The position numbers and the translations under genes were made by a program. Shown piece after piece: positions 1 to 5,595 of a stretch of DNA of 7,026 bases; positions within the stretch are counted from its first letter, which is position 1, and each line of letters opens with the position of its first letter. This DNA comes from an uncultured Lachnospiraceae bacterium (GTDB taxonomy: Bacteria; Bacillota; Clostridia; Lachnospirales; Lachnospiraceae). The notes under the pieces were generated by a model. It was not told where the DNA came from and did not search any database. It worked only from the letters and a program-made list of their open reading frames with translations. The stretch is from NCBI GenBank assembly GCA_910587895.1, contig CAJUOE010000118.1:1-7026 (forward strand). Reading direction: 5' to 3'.

Positions 1-21
1 CCTTTTGTTCTTCACTCTCAA
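1..21 (-). other. Possible 3' continuation of the interrupted parB frame
   Basis: Read on the minus strand from 21 to 1, these 21 bases give seven open codons, L-R-V-K-N-K-R. They do not continue queC, which meets a stop (TGA at 20-18) just after its conserved LLEGAD segment. Attached after the FYNRH of the ParB segment that stops at 1324, they would give a basic C-terminal tail, which is plausible for ICE-type ParB proteins. The match is an inference from frame and composition; 21 bases cannot prove it. Confidence 0.35.
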
Positions 22-269
22 TCCGCACCTTCAAGAAGCGAGCTATGGAAATATCTGGCGATGAAGGAGAGATCGATTTCCACCAGTTCGATGCCGAGGC
101 GCCGGCAGTGATAGCGTGCGCACTCAAGCTCGCGCTCGTTGTGGTTCGAGCCGTAGCTGAAGTTCACGGCAAATTCGATTTCGGAGGCGTACTCGTAGAG
201 CATCGTCACCGAATCCATTCCCCCTGACAGCACCATCAGGGCGTTCTTTCCTGATCTGTTGTTGCTCAT
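18..269 (-). pseudogene. queC: QueC, N-terminal fragment (7-cyano-7-deazaguanine synthase)
   Basis: QueC converts 7-carboxy-7-deazaguanine to preQ0 using ATP and ammonia, in the queuosine pathway. The fragment has the PP-loop ATP-pyrophosphatase motif SGGMDS at residues 15-20, the FSYGSNHNERE segment (residues 37-47) typical of the Bacteroidales form of QueC, and ends with SSLLEGAD. Full-length QueC is about 210-230 aa; only 83 are here, so the middle part and the C-terminal zinc-binding cysteines are absent. The ATG lies 3 nt after the queF stop, so the two were cotranscribed. There is no Shine-Dalgarno sequence before it, as is usual in Bacteroidota. The stop at 20-18 falls inside a conserved stretch where family members continue, and it coincides with a suspected sequence junction, so the truncation is more likely a breakpoint than a natural nonsense mutation. 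Confidence 0.85.
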
Positions 270-272
270 AGA

Positions 273-746
273 TCAAAAATCTGAAGGGAAAACAGCCATC
301 AGGCGCTGACGCACCATGTCCTGATGAGCGTCGTCGCCATAATTGGCAAAAGGAATAATAGAAATGCCTCCGCGCGGCATGAACACTCCGCGCACCTCAA
401 GATAGCGAGGCTGCATGAGTTTCACCAGATCCTTCATGATGATGTTGACACAGTCTTCATGAAAGTCTCCGTGGTTTCTGAAACTGAAAAGATACAATTT
501 CAGGCTCTTGCTCTCCACCATCTTCTCATCAGGGATATAGTTGATAATGATGCGGCCGAAATCAGGCTGTCCGGTCTTGGGGCACAGGGATGTGAACTCG
601 GGACAGGTGAACGTGACGAGGTAGTCACGCTCGGGATGCTTATTCTGAAAAGTCTCAAGCATCTCGGGTGCGTAGTCAGCCGGGTACTTCACGCCTGTGT
701 TACCAAGGAGCGAACACGTTGCAAGCTCGTCTATCTCACGTGGCAT
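273..746 (-). CDS. queF: QueF, NADPH-dependent 7-cyano-7-deazaguanine (preQ0) reductase
   Basis: This cytosolic enzyme reduces the nitrile of preQ0 to the aminomethyl group of preQ1 with two NADPH, the step before insertion into tRNA by Tgt in the queuosine pathway. The protein is 157 aa, the usual size of the short type I (YkvM-like) form. The catalytic cysteine and aspartate are in place in FTSLCPKTGQPDF (C55 and D62, the same numbers as in Bacillus subtilis QueF). The NADPH-binding signature ESKSLKLY is at residues 78-85, followed by SFRNHGDFHEDC and the PRGGISI strand. The gene looks intact and functional. It starts at ATG 746-744 without a Shine-Dalgarno sequence, after a 51-bp AT-rich gap, and is followed 3 nt later by queC. 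QueF then QueC as neighbours is a normal queuosine arrangement. The closest relatives should be Bacteroidales proteins. Confidence 0.96.
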   Translation of the reverse strand: MPREIDELATCSLLGNTGVKYPADYAPEMLETFQNKHPERDYLVTFTCPEFTSLCPKTGQPDFGRIIINYIPDEKMVESKSLKLYLFSFRNHGDFHEDCVNIIMKDLVKLMQPRYLEVRGVFMPRGGISIIPFANYGDDAHQDMVRQRLMAVFPSDF

Positions 747-797
747 AATTGATTCTTTCTCTATTTATAATTATAATAGATATAGTTACTTAAATTC
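747..797. promoter_or_regulatory. AT-rich spacer upstream of queF
   Basis: The 51-bp gap between the ATP-grasp gene and queF is almost all A and T, with a self-complementary TTATAATTATAA core. It probably contains the queF-queC promoter, or is just an intergenic spacer. I do not see a clear Bacteroidota promoter (TTTG at -33, TAnnTTTG at -7), so no transcription start is assigned. Confidence 0.3.
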
Positions 798-1328
798 TCA
801 GCGCTGAAGCTCTATCATCTCGCCGAAGCGCTCGTTCCATTCCGAAGGAGTGAAGGTGCCGTAGCCGGAATTCGGGAAAAACGTCAGTTCTCCGAAGTAC
901 ACGCGGTCTCCGACATTGTAGAAGTCAACGCGGACAAACTCCGTCCCGGCTGCAAGGACTGCGGCAAGCTCAAGCATCTTCTCAAGACCCGAGGGTCGCT
1001 CTATCGGTTTGGCCGACGGATAAAGGGTGGGCTCTTCTGCAGGCCTGACCACATGATTGAGACCACAGAAATTCTGGTGATTCCACGACGTATCGAAGAA
1101 ATCGACAGACTCATGCGAGTTGCGGTCCTGAATGACCTGAATATAGCGCGGATGTCCGTTGAAGCAGAATATCTTATAGTCCGTCAGGTCCGGCTTGCCC
1201 GGCTCACTGATAAACTCTTCCGCGATGATACGGCGCGAGACATCCTTGTATGGCCACTCGCGGCACTCCTTGTAGATGCTGTTTTTCAATGACTTCTCGA
1301 GTCTCGCACGGGCCGAGGTCCTGTCAAA
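798..1328 (-). pseudogene. TupA-like ATP-grasp protein, C-terminal part (5' truncated)
   Basis: The protein resembles the TupA-like ATP-grasp family found in teichuronopeptide, capsule and polysaccharide gene clusters, where members are thought to form amide or peptide bonds on cell-surface polymers. Diagnostic segments are EWPYKDVSRRIIAEEFI, DYKIFCFNGHPRYIQV, DFFDTSWN, and the C-terminal ATP-grasp core with FVRVDFYNVGDRVYFGELTF, whose Glu would be a metal ligand. Family members are around 270-330 aa; about 176 remain. A TTG at 1289 could be read as a start, but the frame stays open upstream and encodes FDRTSARARLEKSLK, which fits the helix that precedes this point in the family. The gene is therefore truncated at the junction near 1325-1329 rather than short by nature. 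Its acceptor substrate cannot be told. Confidence 0.75.
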
Positions 1329-2235
1329 AGTGGCGGTTATAAAACTCCAACGCCTTTACGACAAAATCTGTTTCCTGCCCTCTGGGGATGGATTTTGGTA
1401 TGAGCTTGGTTATCCGCTCGTCCTTAAAAGCTGGCTTTTCTTTCTGGTTCGGCTTATCCTCCTGCATGATGCTCTGGATAACCTCGTCCGTGAGCTTTCC
1501 CTCCTGCATGAACTTTTTCATTTTGATAGCCTGTGCAAGTGAGGGCGTGGCATCGTTGTAGCCCATCGCTTCTAAAAGCGTGTACTGCTGTTCCTCGGAA
1601 AGATAGGAAATCTCTACCGCAGGACGGAAAGCAATCTGACGTTCATCTACCATTTGCAGAATTTCGGGTACAAGCTCGGTTAAGCGGATAAATCGGCGTA
1701 CTTGCTCATGACTATCATTAGTTTTTGCAGCTATCTTTTCTCGACTTGTCAACTTCTGCACCACTGGTGCAGAAGTTAAATCGCTCCGCTCACCTTGCCT
1801 TTTCATCGCTTCTAATCGCATCTTATAGGCAAAGGCTTTTTCACTTGGCAGGATAACAGAGCGTTGGAGATTGCTCTCAACCATGACTATAATCGCTTCA
1901 TCATGGGTCAACTCCTTAACCTCACATTTGAGCGTTTCAAGTCCTGCAAGCTCACAAGCCTTTTTCCGCCTGTGACCGCTGATAAGCTCATACCGTCCGT
2001 CCTCTTTCTGCCGAACTGTCGCAGGGGTCATTACGCCACTCCGACTGACACTTTCCACAAGCTGTTCCATATCCTCATTCATCAAAACCTTGAACGGATG
2101 GTCTGGAAACTCGTCAATCTCAGAAATGGGTATTTCCCTTATCTTGCTTAGATTCGCTTCTGCTCGGCTCTCGTCTGTTTCAAAGAGGTCATCGTATGCG
2201 GTCAGCTCGATTCCTGTTCTTTTGCTTCTCGCCAA
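1324..2235 (-). CDS. parB: ParB/Spo0J-family partition protein of an ICE, C-terminus probably replaced
   Basis: This is a ParB-type CTPase and DNA-binding protein that should load at a parS site and stimulate ParA. The N-terminal ParB domain holds the HPF segment (residues 46-48) and the nucleotide-binding box GHRRKKA (87-93). It is followed by ESNLQRS (120-126) and a helix-turn-helix around SREKIAAKTNDSHEQVRRFIRL (164-185). The start chosen is TTG at 2235, because AAAGGAGGT lies 9 nt upstream and the residues that follow (ARSKRTGIELTAYDDLF) match where relatives begin; the ATG at 2265 would add ten residues coded over that ribosome binding site. The gene overlaps parA by 47 nt in another frame, so the two are translationally coupled. 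The stop after RHF lies right at the junction with Bacteroidales-like DNA, so the natural C-terminus is probably lost. A perfect 27-bp palindrome lies in codons 153-162. Confidence 0.88.
   Translation of the reverse strand: MARSKRTGIELTAYDDLFETDESRAEANLSKIREIPISEIDEFPDHPFKVLMNEDMEQLVESVSRSGVMTPATVRQKEDGRYELISGHRRKKACELAGLETLKCEVKELTHDEAIIVMVESNLQRSVILPSEKAFAYKMRLEAMKRQGERSDLTSAPVVQKLTSREKIAAKTNDSHEQVRRFIRLTELVPEILQMVDERQIAFRPAVEISYLSEEQQYTLLEAMGYNDATPSLAQAIKMKKFMQEGKLTDEVIQSIMQEDKPNQKEKPAFKDERITKLIPKSIPRGQETDFVVKALEFYNRHF
1751..1777. repeat. Perfect 27-bp palindrome within parB
   Basis: The left arm AACTTCTGCACCA (1751-1763) is followed by a single C (1764) and by its exact reverse complement (1765-1777). 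There is no mismatch in 13 arm positions. The site lies in the parB segment coding for LTSAPVVQKL, a linker between the nucleotide-binding domain and the helix-turn-helix. It could be a ParB-binding centromere-like site, an operator, or an mRNA hairpin (12-bp stem with a 3-nt loop). It is unlike the chromosomal parS consensus. Confidence 0.9.
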
Positions 2236-3016
2236 TCTCTGCCACCTCCTTTGCAAACTGTTCATAGGCTGCGGCTACTTTGCCGCCTTTGTCGTAGGCA
2301 AAAATACTTTTTCCCTCTGCGGTAGCTTCTACCGCACGGATGGAATGGGGTATCTGGGCATCAAAAATTTTAATCCTCTGCCCGTAGGCACTCTTTACCG
2401 TTGCGGTAATATCTTTAGAGATGTTCGTGCGTGGCATTACCATCGTCATTAAGATACCGTCAATCCGCAGATGGGGATTGATTTGCCGTTTGACTTTAGA
2501 CACGGAGCGAAGCAACAGCTCTAAACCCTTTGCAGAAAGATAGTGGGGCTGTGTCGGGATAACCACGCTGTCAGCCGCCGCAAGTGCATTGATTGTCAGC
2601 ATACCCAAACTCGGCATACAGTCAATAAGGACAGTATCATAATTCTTTTTCACCTCATTGATGCAGGTTTTCAGCACGCTTTCACGGCTTATGGCGTTAA
2701 TCAGCCTTACTTCCAAGCCCGACAGTTCAATGTTGGACGGGAGCAGGTCAACGCCCTCGTCATGGTGCAGGATAGCTTTCTGGACATTGACAAGCTTATC
2801 GTCTATCACGTCCTGCATTATGCTTGAGAGCGTATCAGACAAATCATCTGGTCTGCTGTAACCAAGCGACATTGTAAGATTTGCCTGTGCATCGGCATCA
2901 ATAAGCAGGACTTTTTTGCCCTGCTGTGCCAGACTGACACCCAGATTGACCGCCGTGGTGGTCTTTCCGACACCGCCTTTCTGGTTCGTTAGAGCGATTA
3001 CTTTGCAATTTGACAT
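2189..3016 (-). CDS. parA: ParA/Soj-family partition ATPase of an ICE
   Basis: This is a deviant-Walker ATPase that binds nucleoid DNA and, with ParB, positions replicons; in ICEs it helps to keep the excised circle. The 275-aa protein lacks an N-terminal helix-turn-helix, so it is the short Soj-like type. It has the Walker A KGGVGKTT with the signature lysine (residues 13-20), the A' box DADAQANLT (40-48) and the Walker B strand VLIDCMPSLG (129-138). The start is ATG at 3016, because AAAGGAGG sits 9 nt before it; an upstream ATG at 3079 would add 21 residues coded across that ribosome binding site and is less likely. A terminator lies 70-110 bp upstream and parB overlaps its 3' end. The gene appears intact, and chromosome, plasmid or ICE origin is decided by context rather than by the protein. 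Confidence 0.95.
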   Translation of the reverse strand: MSNCKVIALTNQKGGVGKTTTAVNLGVSLAQQGKKVLLIDADAQANLTMSLGYSRPDDLSDTLSSIMQDVIDDKLVNVQKAILHHDEGVDLLPSNIELSGLEVRLINAISRESVLKTCINEVKKNYDTVLIDCMPSLGMLTINALAAADSVVIPTQPHYLSAKGLELLLRSVSKVKRQINPHLRIDGILMTMVMPRTNISKDITATVKSAYGQRIKIFDAQIPHSIRAVEATAEGKSIFAYDKGGKVAAAYEQFAKEVAEIGEKQKNRNRADRIR

Positions 3017-3060
3017 AGGTGCGTCCTCCTTTCGCATAGATTTAGCCACTTTGTCAAGAT

Positions 3061-3071
3061 GGCTATGTAAA
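3061..3071 (-). repeat. Copy 1 of a TTTACATAGCC direct repeat (parA leader)
   Basis: On the minus strand this reads TTTACATAGCC, just ahead of the parA ribosome binding site. The same 11-mer recurs at 3124-3134 and its last ten bases at 3608-3617, all in the same orientation. The first two copies are 63 bp apart, about six helical turns. Role unknown. Confidence 0.5.
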
Positions 3072-3085
3072 GGATTCATGGCAAT

Positions 3086-3127
3086 AAAAAAAGCCGACTG
3101 GCTGTTTTTTAACTACACCAATCGGCT
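3086..3127 (-). terminator. Rho-independent terminator between the 111-aa gene and parA
   Basis: On the minus strand AGCCGATTGG (3127-3118) pairs with CCAGTCGGCT (3101-3092). This gives a 10-bp stem with one G-U pair, directly followed by a run of T (3091-3086). It lies 22 bp after the stop of the 111-aa gene and about 70 bp ahead of parA. No good promoter is visible between it and parA, so it may act as a partial terminator or attenuator for parA-parB. Confidence 0.8.
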
Positions 3128-3134
3128 ATGTAAA
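3124..3134 (-). repeat. Copy 2 of the TTTACATAGCC direct repeat (at terminator foot)
   Basis: This reads TTTACATAGCC on the minus strand and overlaps the 5' foot of the terminator stem at 3118-3127, so it shares its AGCC with the hairpin. Confidence 0.5.
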
Positions 3135-3148
3135 AGTCTATTCTGTTT

Positions 3149-3484
3149 TTATCTGCTCTTATATGATACGGCTTTCCTTATTCTCTCTGTATCCCATTTT
3201 TCTGGAAACAACACTGCCATAATATGAAACGCATCTATCAGCCCTGCAATATACGCATGAGTACCATATTCAAAATCCTGCTTTTCTCTACAATCTATAA
3301 GATGTTGGCAAACCTCCCTCTGCTTTTCTGTTAAGTTGAGCTGATTAAAAGCGTCCTCTGCTTTTCCCTCATCCATACTATCTTTTTGATAACTTGCATC
3401 CGCTTTTAACAGTTTCAAGACAGATTCATCTTTTAGTTTTTCTACTGCTATCTTCACCAGTTCTTTAAATTCCTTATCGTACAT
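3149..3484 (-). CDS. Small ICE-associated protein of unknown function (111 aa)
   Basis: I do not recognise a named family with certainty. The protein is soluble, highly charged and probably mostly helical, with no signal peptide or membrane segment. The N-terminal half (FKELVKIAVEKLKDESVLKLLKAD) looks like amphipathic helices. The middle has LTEKQREVCQHLIDCREKQ and the C-terminal part YGTHAYIAGLIDAFHIMAVLF. The start is ATG at 3484, with AGGA 7 nt upstream; a GTG directly before it is less likely. The gene overlaps the preceding 65-aa gene by 11 nt, so both belong to one unit. Proteins with this look accompany parA/parB at the ends of Clostridia ICEs, as I remember them; a regulatory or maintenance role would be a guess. 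Confidence 0.75.
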   Translation of the reverse strand: MYDKEFKELVKIAVEKLKDESVLKLLKADASYQKDSMDEGKAEDAFNQLNLTEKQREVCQHLIDCREKQDFEYGTHAYIAGLIDAFHIMAVLFPEKWDTERIRKAVSYKSR

Positions 3485-3671
3485 CACTTCTTCCTGCCAT
3501 TTCTACCCTTAACTTTTTTACAGGTGCATGGATAACCTTGATAATAAGCTCATCAACGCAATCTGTATATCTGCCTTGTTGTATAAGCTGATTTTTCAAT
3601 CCCACAAGGCTATGTAACAGGAGTTTTCTTTCCTCACTATCCACATATAAATGATTTTTCTTTTCTCTCAT
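3474..3671 (-). CDS. Small basic ICE-associated protein of unknown function (65 aa)
   Basis: This is a lysine- and arginine-rich 65-residue protein starting MREKKNHLYVDSEERKLLL, with a helical middle (HSLVGLKNQLIQQG) and a basic end (APVKKLRVEMAGRSDVR). The start chosen is the ATG at 3671, with AAAGGA about 11 nt upstream; the GTG at 3680 is only 2 nt from that ribosome binding site. A promoter with a perfect TATAAT lies at 3698-3727, so this is the first gene of the operon. Its stop lies within the start of the 111-aa gene (11-nt overlap), implying coupled translation. There is no recognised domain. It resembles small ORFs seen next to partition genes in Clostridia mobile elements, but the function is unknown. 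Confidence 0.72.
   Translation of the reverse strand: MREKKNHLYVDSEERKLLLHSLVGLKNQLIQQGRYTDCVDELIIKVIHAPVKKLRVEMAGRSDVR
3608..3617 (-). repeat. Copy 3 of the repeat (TTACATAGCC, inside 65-aa gene)
   Basis: The ten bases TTACATAGCC on the minus strand code for Leu-His-Ser of the 65-aa protein. The copy has the same orientation as the copies at 3061 and 3124. Confidence 0.45.
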
Positions 3672-3697
3672 AAATGCCACCGTCCTTTCTTGGCTTC

Positions 3698-3727
3698 ATT
3701 ATACAAAAAAATGACGATAACACTCAA
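3698..3727 (-). promoter_or_regulatory. Sigma-A type promoter for the small-gene operon
   Basis: On the minus strand the -35 box is TTGAGT (3727-3722), followed by an 18-nt spacer and a perfect TATAAT -10 box (3703-3698). The ATG of the 65-aa gene follows 26 nt after the -10 box. The position, between the rlmD terminator and the first small gene, fits an independent promoter. Confidence 0.65.
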
Positions 3728-3742
3728 AGGTGCAAATGAGCG

Positions 3743-3779
3743 AAAAAAATAAGCGTACCACTATTTCTAATGATACGCT
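3743..3779 (-). terminator. Rho-independent terminator after rlmD
   Basis: On the minus strand AGCGTATCATT (3779-3769) pairs fully with AGTGGTACGCT (3762-3752). The 11-bp stem contains two G-U pairs and has the loop AGAAAT. It is followed by TATTTTTTT down to 3743. It begins 7 bp after the rlmD stop and separates the methyltransferase from the element's own promoter. Confidence 0.9.
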
Positions 3780-3786
3780 CACAGTT

Positions 3787-5595
3787 TTAAATAACCTCAA
3801 AGTGCTTCAAAGCATCCTTTATCGCTTCCACTTTTTCCGCTGTTGGATGTTTCCTCGGCTGTTTCAATTCCTCTACCGCATTGGGAGCATCATACATCGG
3901 CAATCCTAAATCTCTTTTTACCTCTGCGATATATGCGGTATGTACTTTGAAGCCGTACTTCGCTTCTATGTATTCCTTAATCATCTTATATGTAACTCGC
4001 TCTTTCGGCTTGTATGCTGCGGCTCTCTTGGCAATATTATCAAGCGGCACTTTGCCCTCACCCTCGCCAAACTCCACTTTTACGTTGATTACGCTGTCAG
4101 GTTTTTTGTGGGAAAGCATTACAACCGTCTCCACATGTACGCTCTGCCCAAACATATCAACCATCCCCACTTCCCGCACCTCATACCCTCCCCCGCACAG
4201 ATACTTCAAGTCCCGTGCCAGAGTCGCCGAGTCACAGCTTACGTACACCACCCGTTCCGGCTCCATTTTCACAATAGTTTCCAAGCATTTCTTGTCACAG
4301 CCCTTCCGGGGCGGGTCAACTACAATGACGTCTGGGTGCAGCATCCCTTCTGCATCCCTGCTCCCCGCGCTCCCCCGTTCATAGAACTCTGGCAGGACGT
4401 CCTCCGCCTTCCCTACAAAAAACTCCACATTCGCAATCCCATTAATCCTAGCGTTTTCCCTCGCATCTGCAATGGCTGGCGCAACAATCTCCACCCCATA
4501 CACTTGCTTGGCTTTCTGCGCCAGAAATAAGGATATCGTGCCAATCCCGCAGTACAGGTCCCAGACGGTTTCTGTCCCGGACAGCCCGGCAAACTCTAGA
4601 GCCATCTTATAGAGTTTTTGTGTCTGCACGGGGTTTACCTGATAGAAAGAAAGCGGGGAAATCTGGTACTTTATACCGCCAATAAAATCTGTGATATAAG
4701 GTTTGCCCCAGAGGGGGATGATTTCCTCACCTAAGATGACATTCGTATTTTTCTCATTTACATTTAGGACAATGCTGGTTATGCCTTTGATTTTCTGCAG
4801 CTTTTCCACCAGCTTGTCCGAAAAGGGCAGGGATTTCCCATTTATCACCAAGCAAGCCATGAGTTCCCCGGTGGCAAACCCACAGCGGATTAAGGCATGG
4901 CGCACCAGCCCTGTCCCCGTTTCCTCTTGATAGGCCGGCACCTGATATTCTTCCATATATGAAATGAGGGCGTCTAAGATTTTTTCATTGGCATCCACCC
5001 CTAACAGGCAATTCCGGTTGGGGATAATGGTGTGGGTGTGGGCGGCATAGAACCCTGCTACAATCTTCCCATCTTTGTCTGTCCCGATAGGGAACTGGGC
5101 TTTATTCCTGTAATGGTAAGGCTCCTCTATGCCAACAATTGGATGTATGGCTGGAATGTCAAAGGATGCCCTGCCAAAACCTTGCTGCTGGATGTCCTCC
5201 GGCAGCCGGAACCCGCCAATCCGCTTTAAATTATTTTTCACCCTATTTTCTTTAAATTCCAGCTGCTTTTGGTAGGCCAGCGCCTGTAATTGGCAGCCGC
5301 CGCACTGGCGGTAAAGGCTGCACCGGGGTTCTGCACGGAAGGGCGAGGGTTCCAGCACCTGAAGCAGCCGGGCATACCCATAGCTTTTCTTCATCTTCAT
5401 AATTTTTGCCAGGACCCGGTCGCCAATCACGGCATCTTTGACAAAAAATATAATGCCGTCCTTCTTGCCGATCCCTTCCCCGCCTTCCCCCATATCTTCG
5501 ATGGAAAGCTCTAATTCCATATCTTTTTGAAATTCCCTGTTTACTGTAAACCTCTCCTGCGGCAGCTTTTTGCCATTGCCTTTTCTTCTCTTCAT
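3787..5595 (-). CDS. rlmD: RlmD, 23S rRNA (uracil-1939-C5)-methyltransferase with element-derived C-terminus
   Basis: RlmD uses S-adenosylmethionine to make m5U in 23S rRNA. With ATG 5595 as start it has 602 aa. A TRAM-like OB domain spans about 26-85. The [4Fe-4S] cysteines are C92, C98, C101 and C196 (CSLYRQCGGC, NRNC). The SAM motif DLYCGIGT is at 346-353 and DPPRKG at 427-432. The catalytic cysteine is C454 in VYVSCDSATLARD. The start is preferred because AGGGA precedes it; an ATG at 5628 would add 11 residues. Usual RlmD proteins end near the HVETVVML strand (487-494). Here about 105 residues follow, with RVTYKMIKEYIEAKYGFKV and a last HFEVI, which I associate with genes interrupted by an ICE at this site. 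All catalytic residues precede the swap, so the enzyme is probably active. Family assignment to RlmD rather than a sister uracil methyltransferase (RlmCD) is less certain. Confidence 0.9.
   Translation of the reverse strand: MKRRKGNGKKLPQERFTVNREFQKDMELELSIEDMGEGGEGIGKKDGIIFFVKDAVIGDRVLAKIMKMKKSYGYARLLQVLEPSPFRAEPRCSLYRQCGGCQLQALAYQKQLEFKENRVKNNLKRIGGFRLPEDIQQQGFGRASFDIPAIHPIVGIEEPYHYRNKAQFPIGTDKDGKIVAGFYAAHTHTIIPNRNCLLGVDANEKILDALISYMEEYQVPAYQEETGTGLVRHALIRCGFATGELMACLVINGKSLPFSDKLVEKLQKIKGITSIVLNVNEKNTNVILGEEIIPLWGKPYITDFIGGIKYQISPLSFYQVNPVQTQKLYKMALEFAGLSGTETVWDLYCGIGTISLFLAQKAKQVYGVEIVAPAIADARENARINGIANVEFFVGKAEDVLPEFYERGSAGSRDAEGMLHPDVIVVDPPRKGCDKKCLETIVKMEPERVVYVSCDSATLARDLKYLCGGGYEVREVGMVDMFGQSVHVETVVMLSHKKPDSVINVKVEFGEGEGKVPLDNIAKRAAAYKPKERVTYKMIKEYIEAKYGFKVHTAYIAEVKRDLGLPMYDAPNAVEELKQPRKHPTAEKVEAIKDALKHFEVI
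4105..4134. other. Probable attachment-site region in rlmD
   Basis: These bases code for VETVVMLSHK, the last strand of the ordinary methyltransferase fold and the point where the unusual C-terminal extension starts. The element-chromosome crossover is expected in or next to it. The partner site at the element's other end is outside the window, so no core repeat can be defined. Confidence 0.45.

Larger units (their letters stand above)
22..1328. other. Bacteroidales-like foreign block inside parB
   Basis: This block differs from its right flank in three ways. Its proteins (QueF, QueC, TupA-like) resemble Bacteroidales homologues. Its gene starts lack Shine-Dalgarno sequences, whereas the parA/parB genes have AAAGGAGG. 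Its composition is visibly richer in GC outside the AT-rich gap at 747-797. The genes at both of its ends are cut in conserved regions. The exact edges are uncertain by a few bases because a TTGA tetramer occurs on the minus strand at both edges (1327-1324 and 21-18). No transposase, inverted repeat or integrase accompanies it. It could be a true insertion or a chimeric assembly. Confidence 0.65.
1329..4104 (-). mobile_element. End of an ICE inserted in the 3' end of rlmD
   Basis: The segment comprises the replaced rlmD 3' end, two small accessory genes, and parA-parB, a gene set typical of one end of Tn1549-like Clostridia ICEs. No integrase, relaxase or type IV secretion gene is visible; these would lie beyond parB, where the window changes to unrelated DNA. 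The edge near 4104 is inferred from where the normal RlmD fold ends, not from a sequenced attachment repeat. The rlmD/rumA gene is a known integration site for streptococcal and clostridial elements. Confidence 0.6.

Noticed and set aside
324..752. Plus-strand open frame of 142 codons opposite queF
   Set aside because: It is the mirror of a well-supported enzyme gene with catalytic residues in place; the plus-strand translation has no recognisable motif or ribosome binding site.
1287..1289. TTG as the true start of the ATP-grasp gene
   Set aside because: The frame is open upstream and codes for residues that fit the family, so this is an internal leucine codon of a truncated gene.
2318..2336. 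Inverted repeat TGCGGTAG-CTT-CTACCGCA in the 3' part of parA
   Set aside because: Perfect arms of eight bases with a 3-nt loop are expected about once in 7 kb by chance. Here they arise from alanine-rich codons of a conserved ParA segment (RAVEATAEG).
3053..3058. TTGACA as the -35 box of a parA promoter
   Set aside because: No acceptable -10 box lies 16-18 nt downstream; the sequence there runs into the ribosome binding site.
3940..4530. Plus-strand open frame of 196 codons opposite rlmD
   Set aside because: The translation is rich in His, Pro and Arg without domain features and lies opposite the SAM-binding and catalytic parts of rlmD.
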